From Flavimaribacter sediminis (GTDB lineage: Bacteria; Pseudomonadota; Alphaproteobacteria; Rhizobiales; Rhizobiaceae), in assembly GCF_019492055.1 (NCBI RefSeq), contig NZ_JAICBX010000001.1, positions 1,240,001 to 1,304,000 on the forward strand: DNA of 64,000 nucleotides. Direction: 5' to 3'. Shown piece by piece: positions 1-8,695 of the stretch. The notes under the pieces are model-generated. The model was not told where the DNA came from. It did not search any database and saw only the letters and a program-made list of their open reading frames with translations. Positions within the stretch are counted from its first letter, which is position 1. Every line of letters starts with the position of its first letter. Made by a program: the position numbers and the translations under genes.

Positions 1-73
1 GATTTGTGGCGAGCGGCTCAGTGACATCGTCACAAGAAATACGCCGAGCCACAGTAAGTTCCAGAGTCGGAGA

Positions 74-382
74 TTGAGCTGGAAGGACCATCCTTCCACG
101 GAGCCCGGCTACATCGTCGTCATGGACAACCTGACGGCGCACAAGGCTGCCGGCGTTCGCGACGCTATCGAGGCGGCCGGGGCGAGGCTCATGTTTCTGC
201 CGCCCTACAGTTGCGACTTCAACCCCATTGAGAACGCCTTCGCCAAACTCAAATCCATGCTGCGCGCCAAAGCCGAGCGCACCATCGAAGCGCTTTGGAA
301 CGCCGTCGGTGAGCTCATCACAGGCTTCGCGCCCGAGGAATGTGCAAACTAATTCGCAGCATGCGAATATGAACCGTCATAA
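74..382 (+). pseudogene. IS630-family transposase, 3' remnant with in-frame stop
   Basis: The reading frame encodes only the C-terminal part of an IS630-type DDE transposase. The block [10 protein letters not shown] holds the second catalytic Asp region, and [19 protein letters not shown] holds the final Glu. The N-terminal helix-turn-helix and first catalytic Asp are absent; the sequence before about position 90 is unrelated in this frame, so the 5' part was lost by deletion or rearrangement. A TAA at 350-352 interrupts the frame, but the codons after it (FAACEYEPS, stop at 380-382) continue the usual IS630 tail, so a Tyr codon probably became a stop. The nominal TTG start at 74 is not a real start. 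It is a dead insertion-sequence scar. I saw no terminal inverted repeats. Confidence 0.8.
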
Positions 383-394
383 AATAGATGTGCT

Positions 395-1279
395 CTAGTC
401 CTTGTATTCGATGACCTTGGCCGAAACTCGAGGGTTCAGCATCCTGGATATCGAGCTTTTCCATTGTTTGCGGAAAGATGCCCTGGAATTCTTCCCGTTG
501 TTGCGGGTCGCGGGTCTTTGTCCCTGATCGGCGCCAAGAGCGAGCCTTTCGTGACCAATTGTGCTGGCGAGCCTGTCATTCTTCGAACCGTCTCGTCGCA
601 TGTCCTGAATGCACAAAGCCGGCATCAGCTGATACGTTTTCAGAGATTCCGCCCTTGAAGGTTTGGGGCCGAACATGACGAAACTGACCTGCGCATATAG
701 CTTGTCAGCCATCCGGAGCAGTTTCCTGGCTCCGTCCTTGGAAATGATGTAACCCGCAGAGCCCGGGTGAAAACTTCTGACGACGCCCAGTTGCCGATCC
801 AGTGCTGCTCTCGTTTCCTTGGGTAAATACTCGACTTTGGTGTTGAACGTTTCGAGTTTTATCAATTCCGCGTCTGCGGGTATCCACTCCGAAGACGACA
901 GAAATCTGGAAGCATCCTTGCTGAGGTGGATATCGTCCTCGAAAACGCATACAAAGTCGTCATCGCCGTCCGCAATCATCTGCCAGCATTTTTTATGACT
1001 GAGATTGCAGGCAATTTCTTCAGGGGGCTGCTTAAACCCGCTGGAGCAAGTGCGGTGGAACTCTGCTACTTCTTCCTTGCTAAACGCCTTGGCATCGATG
1101 GCGCTAACTCTTTCATAGGTCAGGTCTTGATTCCTGAACGCCTTGTCGATCCAGTCAAGTCTGTCGGGGCTTCTGTCGAGGTTGATTATCAGTATACGCA
1201 AGAAGCAACTTTCAGTAGAAAACTTAACGCCAATGGTATATTTACTTTTGATACCAGAATATTCGGTTTGACAAGTCAA
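395..1279 (-). CDS. Glycosyltransferase family 25 (LPS-type)
   Basis: The 294-residue protein matches the GT25 fold used for lipopolysaccharide sugar transfer. It has an early strand INLDRSPDR, a central ACNLSHKKCW motif, the metal/nucleotide-binding acidic motif VFEDD, and a later GSAGYIISKDGARKLL segment typical of the family. The acceptor and donor sugars cannot be told from the sequence. The first ~25 residues (MTCQTEYSG...) lie before the conserved core, so the true start may be internal; I found no strong ribosome-binding site to decide. It stands alone, next to an IS remnant and convergent with none of its neighbours, which suggests an acquired surface-polysaccharide gene. The C-terminal tail is basic and low in complexity. 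Confidence 0.75.
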   Translation of the reverse strand: MTCQTEYSGIKSKYTIGVKFSTESCFLRILIINLDRSPDRLDWIDKAFRNQDLTYERVSAIDAKAFSKEEVAEFHRTCSSGFKQPPEEIACNLSHKKCWQMIADGDDDFVCVFEDDIHLSKDASRFLSSSEWIPADAELIKLETFNTKVEYLPKETRAALDRQLGVVRSFHPGSAGYIISKDGARKLLRMADKLYAQVSFVMFGPKPSRAESLKTYQLMPALCIQDMRRDGSKNDRLASTIGHERLALGADQGQRPATRNNGKNSRASFRKQWKSSISRMLNPRVSAKVIEYKD

Positions 1280-1489
1280 AATTGCTAAAACAACGGTTTT
1301 TCAGTCTCTGTCGCCAGGCGTGCCCGGTTGGTATTTCTGGAAGTGATAGCTGGCACGAAGACTTACGGCGTCGGGGTTGCCCAGTTATGGATGTTTCGAG
1401 TGAAGTTGATCGCATCACGTTTCGAGAATACGCATGGATGCAGTGACGGCGCTCACTCGGGGCGATTTTAACACTGAAAGGTTTTTGAG

Positions 1490-3109
1490 TTGGCTCTGAA
1501 CGCATACGCCAATGGAATTACTGAAGTCCTTGTGGTGGGTGGTCGAACCACCGGACTTATGCTTGCTGTTCGGCTGGCGCGCCAGGGAATCAAAGTGCGA
1601 GTCGTAGACGGATCACCGGGCATCGACGTCAATTCACGCGCGACGCTCTTGCATTCACGCTCCCTTGAGCTTCTGGACAATCTCGGAATTGCCGATGAGA
1701 TCAGGGAGAATGGACAACCGTTGCGTGGCATGCGTCTGTTTATGGACGGCAAACAGGTCCTGCAGACCCGGTATCCGCCGGTTGATTCTAGTTACCCCTA
1801 TGGAATTTCTTACTCGCAGGCGCAGATCGAGGGGCTGCTTGAATCGAAACTGCATGAGCTGGGCGTAACGGTGGAGCGCAGCACCGAGCTCGTTGGCCTC
1901 GAACAGGATGGCGACAGCGTTCAGGCATCGCTCAAGCGCGCGGACGGTGTCGAAGAATCCGTCCAGGCTGTTTTTCTGGTCGGATGCGACGGCGCCCACA
2001 GCGCCACGCGCCACCTGCTGGGCATCGAGTTTCCCGGCGTACAAGACAAATTTCCTTATTTTCTGGCTGATGTCATCTCCGAGAACGATGAGCCTTCCGA
2101 CGCCTGGTTCTATTTTTTGCATCGAGAAGGTGCGGTTATGTTCGCCATACTCAACGGCGGCCGCCGCCAGATTGTAGGTCCGCTTGCGGGCGATCATTCC
2201 GCGGATGGAGAGCCTGATCTTGCCGAATTGCAGGAACTGGTCGATCGGCGCACCGGAGGAAACTATCGGCTGAGCGATCCGCGCTGGCTTACCTACTTCA
2301 GGATCAACTACCGCGTTGCAAAGCGATACCGCGATCGCCGCGCCTTTCTTGCAGGGGACGCTGCGCACGTACATTCACCTTTCGCTGGCCACGGTATGAA
2401 CACCGGTATTCAGGACGCCTGCAATCTGGCCTGGAAATTGACACTCGCGATCCGTGGGGTGGCGTCGGAGGCGCTTCTGGAGAGCTACGAGGTGGAAAGA
2501 CGTCCCGTTGCGCGGCAGGTGGTCGACAACACGCAGACATTCACGGAGCCGGGCGAGACTTATCCGGACATGACGGAGGTGGAGCGGGACGCTTTCCTGA
2601 AAGGCTTTTACAAGGAAGGCGAGGAATTGATCGCTTTCCGTCGCAATTTTGAAGAACTCGACATCGACTACGGAGCGAGTCCGCTCAGCATGGACGATGC
2701 TGCTGATCTCCCGCAAGAGGTTCGCCCCGGACTGGAAGCCCGAAATGTCTCGGGATTGCTGCATGTTGACGCCAATTGCGATCTGTTCGGTTTTCTGGAT
2801 GGCCCCCATCACTGCCTCCTCGTTTTTGCCGGCGAGGACACGCTCGTTGACGCGGCCTGCGTTCAGGCTGCCGAAGCGTTGGACAGGTACGGTTCCTGGA
2901 TGGACGTTTATCTCGTGCTTCCGCGGCGCCAGGACGTAATGCCGGAGAACATTTCGGTCCTTATTGATCCGGAAGCCGAACTCGCCGATCGATACGGCAT
3001 GTCGACCGGTGGGCTCTACCTGTTCAGACCGGATGGCTATGTCGCCTATCGTTCGCGTCGGACGGACAGTCTTGGTAACTATGTCGAACGCGTCATGATA
3101 CCCGGTTAA
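1490..3109 (+). CDS. FAD-dependent aromatic monooxygenase (PheA/TfdB type)
   Basis: The 539-residue protein has the p-hydroxybenzoate hydroxylase fold: an N-terminal dinucleotide-binding strand-loop-helix, a middle VGCDGAHSATR (DG motif), and FLAGDAAHVHSPFAGHGMN around residues 286-304 (GD motif, Asp290) that binds FAD ribitol. The C-terminal ~150 residues look like the thioredoxin-like domain of phenol hydroxylase-type enzymes. Such enzymes use NAD(P)H and O2 to hydroxylate phenolic rings. The Rossmann loop reads VVGGRTTG (residues 15-22) where VVGAGPTG is expected, so the middle glycine of GxGxxG is arginine. The start codon is TTG. It ends 22 bp from the end of convergent sitD. Substrate unknown. 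Confidence 0.85.
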   Translation: MALNAYANGITEVLVVGGRTTGLMLAVRLARQGIKVRVVDGSPGIDVNSRATLLHSRSLELLDNLGIADEIRENGQPLRGMRLFMDGKQVLQTRYPPVDSSYPYGISYSQAQIEGLLESKLHELGVTVERSTELVGLEQDGDSVQASLKRADGVEESVQAVFLVGCDGAHSATRHLLGIEFPGVQDKFPYFLADVISENDEPSDAWFYFLHREGAVMFAILNGGRRQIVGPLAGDHSADGEPDLAELQELVDRRTGGNYRLSDPRWLTYFRINYRVAKRYRDRRAFLAGDAAHVHSPFAGHGMNTGIQDACNLAWKLTLAIRGVASEALLESYEVERRPVARQVVDNTQTFTEPGETYPDMTEVERDAFLKGFYKEGEELIAFRRNFEELDIDYGASPLSMDDAADLPQEVRPGLEARNVSGLLHVDANCDLFGFLDGPHHCLLVFAGEDTLVDAACVQAAEALDRYGSWMDVYLVLPRRQDVMPENISVLIDPEAELADRYGMSTGGLYLFRPDGYVAYRSRRTDSLGNYVERVMIPG

Positions 3110-3131
3110 CGCAGTATCCTGATCTGCTGCC

Positions 3132-3980
3132 TTACGCCTGCTGTCTGATTGCTTGCTGCGACGTCCTGCGCGTCACAACCTGACGCCGAATGAAAGCCGC
3201 GACGAAAAGGGATGACAGAATGAGAATTATGGTCGGGGCAGGGGCGCTGTCGATAAAGAAGCTGAGATAGACGCCGGTCAGCATGGCGCCCATACAGACG
3301 GCGATCGCCACCAGCAACATTGCGCTGAACTTGCGAACGAGCAGAAAGGCTATAGCTCCCGGCGCGATCAAAAGGCCGATGGCGAGGATCAGTCCTGCGG
3401 CCGACAGGGTAGCAACGATCGTCAGAGAAAGCGCCGCAAGCAGGCCGTAATGCAACCAGTTCACCCGCAAGCCGGAAGCCTGCGCCTGCGCCGGGTCGAA
3501 ACTGTGCAGCAGCAGGTCCTTCCATTTCAGGGCAATAGCCGCCGAAACAGCAAGCGAGATGACGCCGGCCGTCCACAAATCCTTTGGCCCCACGCCAAGG
3601 ATGTTGCCGAAAAGAACATGGTCGAGATGGATATTGGTGTCGATAGACACATAAAGCACGATCCCGACGCCGAACATGCCGGAAAAAACGACGCCCATGA
3701 CGGTGTCCTGTTTGATCCGCGAATTGTGGGACAGATAACCGGTTGCGAGCGCGCAGGTCATGCCGGCCGCAAAGGCGCCGACGATCAGCGGGATACCGAG
3801 AATGTAGGCAAGGACGATGCCGGGGAGGACGGCGTGGCTGACGGCGTCGCCCATCAGCGCCCAGCCCTTGAGAACCAGATAGCAGGACAATAGGGCTGTC
3901 GGTATCGAAACAATCATTGATATGTAAAACGCCTTCTGCATGAAGGCAAAGCCGAAGGGCATAAGGAGCGTGTCGATCAT
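3132..3980 (-). CDS. sitD: Manganese/iron ABC transporter permease SitD
   Basis: The 282-residue membrane protein belongs to the ABC-3 (ZnuB/MntB/SitCD) permease family. It has eight or so hydrophobic segments, the early GDAVSHAVLPGIVLAYILG signature and a C-terminal basic tail after the last membrane span. With SitC it should form the inner-membrane channel for Mn(II). The start is the ATG at 3978-3980, which overlaps the stop of sitC by four bases (ATGA on the minus strand), so translation is probably coupled. It is the last gene of sitABCD. A longer same-frame extension upstream runs through sitC and is not real. Confidence 0.9.
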   Translation of the reverse strand: MIDTLLMPFGFAFMQKAFYISMIVSIPTALLSCYLVLKGWALMGDAVSHAVLPGIVLAYILGIPLIVGAFAAGMTCALATGYLSHNSRIKQDTVMGVVFSGMFGVGIVLYVSIDTNIHLDHVLFGNILGVGPKDLWTAGVISLAVSAAIALKWKDLLLHSFDPAQAQASGLRVNWLHYGLLAALSLTIVATLSAAGLILAIGLLIAPGAIAFLLVRKFSAMLLVAIAVCMGAMLTGVYLSFFIDSAPAPTIILILSSLFVAAFIRRQVVTRRTSQQAIRQQA

Positions 3981-4879
3981 TGGCCTTGCGCTCCGCCGGC
4001 GCCCGAGCCAAACGTTTCTGACGACGGTGTTCGCAGAGCTTCCGCGGCCTTGCGCCGCGCGGCAAGCAATCCGTGCTTCGGCGCGAATATGAATACAGCC
4101 AGGAAGATCAGGGTTTGCAGCGTGACGATAACGCCGCCGGTTGCTCCATCCAGGAAATAACTGGCATAGGCGCCGAGGAAGCTGGTGGCCGTTCCGATCG
4201 CCACGGAAGTGAGGATCAGTCGAGGGAAACGGTCGCATAACAGGTAGGCGGTGGCGCCCGGCGTCACCACCATGGCGATCACCAGAAAGGCGCCGACCGT
4301 CTGCATGGCGGCGACAACCGACGCAGACAGCAGGACGAAGAAAACCGCCTTCAGGATATCCGGTCGCAGGCCGATCGATCGCGCATGGTTTTCGTCGAAA
4401 AATGTCACCATCAGGTCTTTCCACTTGGCCAGCAACACGGTTAGTGAAATGAACCCGATCAGCGCCAGTTGCAGCGTGTCTTCAGGGGTAATGGCCAGAA
4501 TATTTCCCATGACAATCGTCTGGATGCTGACCGACATCGGATTGACTGACACGATGAACAGGCCGAGCCCGAAGAACGAGGTGAAAATCAGGCCGATAAT
4601 CACGTCGATCTTGAGCCCGGAGCGTTCAGACAGGAACAGCATCGCGCCGGCCGCCAGCCCGCCGGCGATGAATGCGCCAAGCGCAAAGGGCAGCCCGAGC
4701 ACGTAGGCCCCGGCAACGCCAGGAACGACCGAGTGGGACAGCGCGTCTCCGATGAGGGACCATCCCTTCAGCATCAGATAGGCGGAGAGGAACGCGCAGA
4801 CGCCGCCGACCAGCGCCGACACCCACATCGCATTGGCCATGTAGTTGTAGGCGAATGGCTCTGCGAGATAAGCGATCAC
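3977..4879 (-). CDS. sitC: Manganese/iron ABC transporter permease SitC
   Basis: The 300-residue protein is the second ABC-3 family permease of the operon. It shows the signature [19 protein letters not shown] after two membrane segments, about eight hydrophobic spans in all, and a Gly/Ala-rich cytoplasmic tail. It is paralogous to SitD (compare [13 protein letters not shown] with LKGWALMGDAVSH). The start codon is GTG at 4877-4879, overlapping the sitB stop (GTGA). Family knowledge places it with SitD as a heterodimeric channel energised by SitB and fed by SitA. Confidence 0.9.
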   Translation of the reverse strand: MIAYLAEPFAYNYMANAMWVSALVGGVCAFLSAYLMLKGWSLIGDALSHSVVPGVAGAYVLGLPFALGAFIAGGLAAGAMLFLSERSGLKIDVIIGLIFTSFFGLGLFIVSVNPMSVSIQTIVMGNILAITPEDTLQLALIGFISLTVLLAKWKDLMVTFFDENHARSIGLRPDILKAVFFVLLSASVVAAMQTVGAFLVIAMVVTPGATAYLLCDRFPRLILTSVAIGTATSFLGAYASYFLDGATGGVIVTLQTLIFLAVFIFAPKHGLLAARRKAAEALRTPSSETFGSGAGGAQGQ

Positions 4880-5796
4880 TGCCGGCGCTTCCTGGTCCTG
4901 GGTTGTTCGCCATACTGAACGAACGGCCTCTCGTCATCAGTGAGGATCGTAACCTCGCGGCTGTCCTCGTCATCGTGCAGATCTTCTCCGCCCAGCGTGA
5001 AGTGACGCAGAACGCCGCCAAAGGCCTGTTCGAGGTTCTCGCGGGTGAAGGTGGTTTCCGTCGGGCCGTAGGCGAGCACAGTGCCTTTGACGAGCACCGT
5101 ACGGTCGCAGAATTCCGGCACCGAGCCGAGATTGTGCGTCGAGACAAGCATCACCCGACCTTCGTCCCGCAACTCGCGCAGCAGGGCCACAATCTGTTCT
5201 TCGGTCTTCACGTCAACGCCTGTGAAAGGTTCGTCAAGAAGGATGACCTGGCCGTCCTGGGCCAGCGCGCGCGCCAGAAAAACGCGCTTGCGCTGACCGC
5301 CGGACAATTCGCCGATCTGGCGATGTCGATAGTCCAGCATGTTCACCCGGGTCAGCGCCTCTTTCACGGCTTCCCGATCCGTTTTGGTTGGACGGCGGAA
5401 GAACCCCATGTGTCCGTAGCGACCCATCATCACCACATCCTCGACCAGCACGGGAAAGGACCAGTCGACCTCCTCGGACTGCGGCACATACGCAACGAGA
5501 TTGTCGCGCAACGCTTCCGGGACCGTGCGCCCCAACAGCCTGATGTCACCCTTGGCGGTTCTGACAAAACCCATAATTGCCTTGAAAAGCGTGGACTTTC
5601 CAGCGCCGTTCACACCCACAAGCGCCGTCACTGTGCCGCGCGGAATTTCGAAACTCGCATCGAAGAGTGCGGTGTGACCATTGCGATAGGTCACCGTTAC
5701 ATCGTTCGCGTAGATGCCGCCTCCAGGGGCGTCGGCGGTAATGTGATTTTCGATCGAGCTGGATCTGTCGAGCATTGTGGGGTTAGCGTTTCTCAA
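4876..5796 (-). CDS. sitB: Manganese/iron ABC transporter ATPase SitB
   Basis: The ~306-residue protein has the full ABC ATPase set: Walker [11 protein letters not shown]-loop [10 protein letters not shown], signature LSGGQRKR, Walker B VILLDEPF, and the switch histidine in STHN. It powers the SitCD permease. The start is not certain. A TTG at 5794-5796 lies nine bases after AAGGA on the minus strand. An ATG at 5773-5775 (MLDRSSS) is also possible but has no clear ribosome-binding site. It lies 72 bp after sitA and overlaps sitC by four bases. Confidence 0.9.
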   Translation of the reverse strand: MRNANPTMLDRSSSIENHITADAPGGGIYANDVTVTYRNGHTALFDASFEIPRGTVTALVGVNGAGKSTLFKAIMGFVRTAKGDIRLLGRTVPEALRDNLVAYVPQSEEVDWSFPVLVEDVVMMGRYGHMGFFRRPTKTDREAVKEALTRVNMLDYRHRQIGELSGGQRKRVFLARALAQDGQVILLDEPFTGVDVKTEEQIVALLRELRDEGRVMLVSTHNLGSVPEFCDRTVLVKGTVLAYGPTETTFTRENLEQAFGGVLRHFTLGGEDLHDDEDSREVTILTDDERPFVQYGEQPRTRKRRQ

Positions 5797-5868
5797 TCAT
5801 CGGTTTCCTTGGACGGGCTTTACCTCCGCCACCTTGGTGCGGCGGCGCAGGCTATTGCCAAGCGTCAG

Positions 5869-6765
5869 TCAGTTCGTGCCTGTCAGCCCCCTTGCAACTG
5901 TTTCCGACGTCACGCGCAAAAGATCGAGATAGGTGGGCACAGGCCCGTCGGATTCGCTCAGGGAGTCGACATAGAGGACTCCGCCATAGTTGGCGCCTGT
6001 CTCGCGGGCAACCTGTTTGGCCGGCGCCGTATTGACCGTGCTCTCGCAGAAAACGACCGGGATATTGTTCTCTCTCACGCCGTCAATGACTGCGCGTACC
6101 TGCCGGGGCGTCCCGACCTGATCGGCGTTCATCGGCCAGAGATAGAGTTCGTTCAATCCGAAGTCCCTCGCCAGATAGCTGAACGCGCCCTCACAGGTCG
6201 TCAGCCAGCGCGCGGACTCCGGGATTTTTGAAATCTGTTCGCGGAGCGGTTCGATCGTGGCGCGCAGCTTGTCCTTGTAGGCATCTGCGTTTTTTTCATA
6301 AGTCGCAGCATTTACCGGATCTTGCTCGGAGAAGGCTTTCGCTATGTTGTTTATGTATATCAGTGCGTTGTCTAGGCCCATCCATGCGTGCGGATTGGGT
6401 TTGCCTTCATAGGATCCCGACTTGATCGGAATGGGCGTAATGCCGTCCGTCAGCGTGGCTGAGGGAACTTCGCCGAGGTTGGAAAGAAATTGTTCGAACC
6501 AGAGTTCCAGATTCATTCCGTTCCATAGAATTAGATCCGCGCCGCTGGCGCGCACAATATCCTGCGGCGTGGGTTCGTAGCCATGGATCTCGGCGCCCGG
6601 TTTGGTGATCGACACGACGTCAGCCGCGTCGCCTGCGACATTGGCGGCCATATCGGCAATGACTGTAAAGGTCGTCGCAACTTTCATTTTGTCTGCGGCC
6701 GCCGCGGTTGAGGCAATTGCGCAGGCAAGTGCGGTTGAGGCGAGAACCTTGAGCAATCGTTTCAT
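5869..6765 (-). CDS. sitA: Manganese-binding periplasmic protein SitA
   Basis: The 298-residue protein is a cluster A-I (ZnuA/PsaA/SitA) metal-binding lipocalin-like receptor with an N-terminal signal peptide (MKRLLKVLASTALACAIAST, cut near AAA-AD). Metal ligands expected for the family are visible: His in EIHGYEP, His in PNPHAWM, Glu in TCEGAFSY and Asp in YVDSLSE. There is no long His-rich loop of the ZnuA type, which favours Mn/Fe over Zn. The start is the ATG at 6763-6765; an upstream extension (MQMLRII...) lies inside the promoter and is rejected. It is the first gene of sitABCD, controlled by the promoter and boxes described next to it. Confidence 0.92.
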   Translation of the reverse strand: MKRLLKVLASTALACAIASTAAAADKMKVATTFTVIADMAANVAGDAADVVSITKPGAEIHGYEPTPQDIVRASGADLILWNGMNLELWFEQFLSNLGEVPSATLTDGITPIPIKSGSYEGKPNPHAWMGLDNALIYINNIAKAFSEQDPVNAATYEKNADAYKDKLRATIEPLREQISKIPESARWLTTCEGAFSYLARDFGLNELYLWPMNADQVGTPRQVRAVIDGVRENNIPVVFCESTVNTAPAKQVARETGANYGGVLYVDSLSESDGPVPTYLDLLRVTSETVARGLTGTN

Positions 6766-6803
6766 TGGTCGGTTTCCGTAAATAAAAACTGTAATTCCTA
6801 TAT

Positions 6804-6832
6804 TAATAATGCGAAGCATTTGCAAGAGTCAA
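6804..6832 (-). promoter_or_regulatory. sitA promoter with a Mur-like box in its spacer
   Basis: On the minus strand TTGACT (6827-6832) is followed by a 17-base spacer and TTATTA (6804-6809), a good sigma-70 promoter about 40 bp upstream of the sitA start codon. The spacer is almost filled by TGCAAATGCTTCGCA (6810-6824), a dyad of two 6-base arms with one mismatch around a 3-base centre. It resembles the manganese-responsive sites bound by rhizobial Mur. A repressor bound there would block both promoter elements. Confidence 0.6.
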
Positions 6833-6838
6833 TGTTAT

Positions 6839-6853
6839 TGATAGTCATTCTCA
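6839..6853. promoter_or_regulatory. Fur-type box between sitA and mur
   Basis: The plus-strand sequence TGATAGTCATTCTCA reads on the other strand as TGAGAATGACTATCA, matching the 7-1-7 Fur consensus TGATAATNATTATCA at all but two of the defined positions. It lies just upstream of the sitA -35 element and about 55-70 bp before the mur start, overlapping a possible mur -35 (TTGATA, 6838-6843). A further inverted repeat, CTCATCT/AGATGAG (6850-6856 and 6866-6872), follows it. Autoregulation of mur is an inference. Confidence 0.45.
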
Positions 6854-6907
6854 TCTAGCTTGATCAGATGAGAACGCCGTGCTAGTGAGGGGCAGGGAGT
6901 ATTGGTT

Positions 6908-7321
6908 GTGAATGAAGTCAAAGAGCTGGAATCCGAACTGCGCGCCGAGGGCGTAAGAATTACGAGACAGCGCGTCGCAATCCTGTCTGCTCTTTCGGAT
7001 TCGGAAGATCACCCGACAGCCGAGGAGCTTCTGGAGCGGTCCCGCGATTTCGATTCATCGGTGTCTCTGGCGACGGTCTACCGCACCTTGTCGGTGCTGG
7101 AGGGGCGCGGCGCCATCCAGAGAAATGAATTCGAGGGCGGCGGCGCACGGTTCGAATTATCGAACAGACCTCATCATGATCACCTGATCGATATCGATAC
7201 GGGAAAGGTCGTCGAATTCCGCTCTGACAAGATCGAAAGACTGCAGGAAGAAATCGCGCGAGAGCTTGGATACGAACTCGTCCATCACCGGATGGAACTG
7301 TACGGCAAGCGCAAATCCTGA
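6908..7321 (+). CDS. mur: Fur-family metal regulator (Mur/Fur)
   Basis: The ~137-residue protein has the Fur layout: an N-terminal winged helix with [12 protein letters not shown] and the recognition region [16 protein letters not shown], then the metal-binding/dimerisation domain with [18 protein letters not shown]. It ends in [10 protein letters not shown] and lacks the CxxC pairs of zinc-structured Fur proteins, as alphaproteobacterial Mur proteins do. I chose GTG at 6908 because AGGGAG (6894-6899) lies eight bases upstream; a TTG at 6902 is too close. Divergence from sitABCD argues that it senses Mn(II) and represses manganese uptake. Fur for iron cannot be excluded. Confidence 0.85.
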   Translation: MNEVKELESELRAEGVRITRQRVAILSALSDSEDHPTAEELLERSRDFDSSVSLATVYRTLSVLEGRGAIQRNEFEGGGARFELSNRPHHDHLIDIDTGKVVEFRSDKIERLQEEIARELGYELVHHRMELYGKRKS

Positions 7322-7458
7322 GAATCCAGAATACCCGGACGGTCTAGCCGGCCAAGGCTGCGATACGGCGCTTGTTTGAAGATATTCCTATATAGTCCCG
7401 GTTTTGTAATCCGATGTTGCTGCAGGTTCGGAAATTGAGGTATGTCCGCAGGAGATCG

Positions 7459-8670
7459 ATGGATTGGCGAAACATGAATTCACAGAGTGAGCGATTTTCA
7501 CGGGATGATATGCAGTTAGCTGATGGCCCTGTGGCGCCGTCCGGCGAGGTGGAAGAGAAAATTCTTTCCATCTGGGAGAATGTGTTCTCGATAGACGGGC
7601 TCGGCGTGGAAGATGATTTTTTCGATCTGAACGGCACATCTCTGCAGGCCCAGGAAATCGCCGACGCCGTAAACGTGGAATTTGGAGCGGGATTCAAATC
7701 CGGGCAATTGGTGGAGCACTCGACGATCAGCCGCATCGCGGCGCTGATTTCGACCGTCGACAAGCCTGACATTCCCGCACATCTCGTGGCATTACGTGCG
7801 AATGGCGACCGCACGCCATTGTTTTTCGTGCATGGCGCCGCCGGTTTCCTCTTTCCTTCGATTGAGTTCATGAATGGATTCGATCCGGATCAGCCGGTCT
7901 ACGCCTTCCAGGTTCCTGGTTATGACGGGGCGATGGAACCCCTGTCGTCGGTCGAGGAACTCGCTGACGAGTACCTGCGCTGCATGCTCATGGTTCGGCC
8001 CGAGGGCCCTTATCATATCGCCGGATTCTGCAATGGCAGCTGGATTGTTCTGGAAATGGCCCGTCGGCTGAATGCGCTCGGCAAGGAGGTCGGTCGCGTC
8101 GTCATTCTCGATCCCGGCGTGCTGCCGGGAGAAATGCGCAAGGCTTTCGATCTGGCGGACGCACGGCGCAACAGCGGGTTGCTCGCCATGGCGCGTTTGC
8201 AGGCCGCCAAGCTCGAACTCTATTACAAGTCCGTTCTGGCGAAATATCGCTTCTATCGAATTTCAGGCAAATGGCTCGATCCTCGCGATCCGGCGAACCA
8301 CGACCATCCGGACGTTCGCGCTCGCCACAAGGATTCCATCAATCGCAAGAAGAACAAGTCGAAGAAGCCCGCCTTCAAGTCAGAAGAAGAACTGGAGGTC
8401 CGCCGCACGCCGGAGGCGAAAGACGCGTCATCAAAACTGATGCTCGCGTTCTACCGCTACGTTTCCCAAGACCCCATTCCCAATCGCGTGGACATCATAG
8501 CAAGTGAATTTCTGAACGAGCGTCTGGCAAACCCCGTGCATCCGATCAATGTTCTGATGCCGAACAGCAACGTCATCGTCTTCGGCAAGCATCATGACGA
8601 CGCCGTATCGACAGAGACTGCGGCAAATTCCGAAATCATCCAACGGCTGCTTCACGAAACGGACAGTTGA
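7459..8670 (+). CDS. Carrier protein-thioesterase didomain with Cys nucleophile
   Basis: The ~403-residue protein joins a peptidyl/acyl carrier domain (about 28-100) to a type I thioesterase domain (about 115-395), with no adenylation, ketosynthase or condensation domain. The carrier motif is DDFFDLNGTSLQA, with Ser61 as probable phosphopantetheine site. The thioesterase nucleophile elbow reads AGFCNGSW, so Cys191 replaces the usual Ser; the likely partners are Asp218 in VILDPG and His378/379 in FGKHHD. An insert near 270-335 is rich in Lys/Arg/Asp. I chose ATG 7459 because AGGAG sits at 7450-7454; ATG 7414 and 7474 are alternatives. No other assembly-line gene lies nearby, so the acyl donor is unknown. 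Confidence 0.75.
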   Translation: MDWRNMNSQSERFSRDDMQLADGPVAPSGEVEEKILSIWENVFSIDGLGVEDDFFDLNGTSLQAQEIADAVNVEFGAGFKSGQLVEHSTISRIAALISTVDKPDIPAHLVALRANGDRTPLFFVHGAAGFLFPSIEFMNGFDPDQPVYAFQVPGYDGAMEPLSSVEELADEYLRCMLMVRPEGPYHIAGFCNGSWIVLEMARRLNALGKEVGRVVILDPGVLPGEMRKAFDLADARRNSGLLAMARLQAAKLELYYKSVLAKYRFYRISGKWLDPRDPANHDHPDVRARHKDSINRKKNKSKKPAFKSEEELEVRRTPEAKDASSKLMLAFYRYVSQDPIPNRVDIIASEFLNERLANPVHPINVLMPNSNVIVFGKHHDDAVSTETAANSEIIQRLLHETDS

Positions 8671-8695
8671 CTGTGCCTGATCCGGTCGCCTGCCT

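Noticed and set aside
4855-6231. A 458-codon plus-strand frame opposite sitB and sitA
   Set aside because: It lies fully antisense to well-supported ABC transporter genes and has no recognisable domain.
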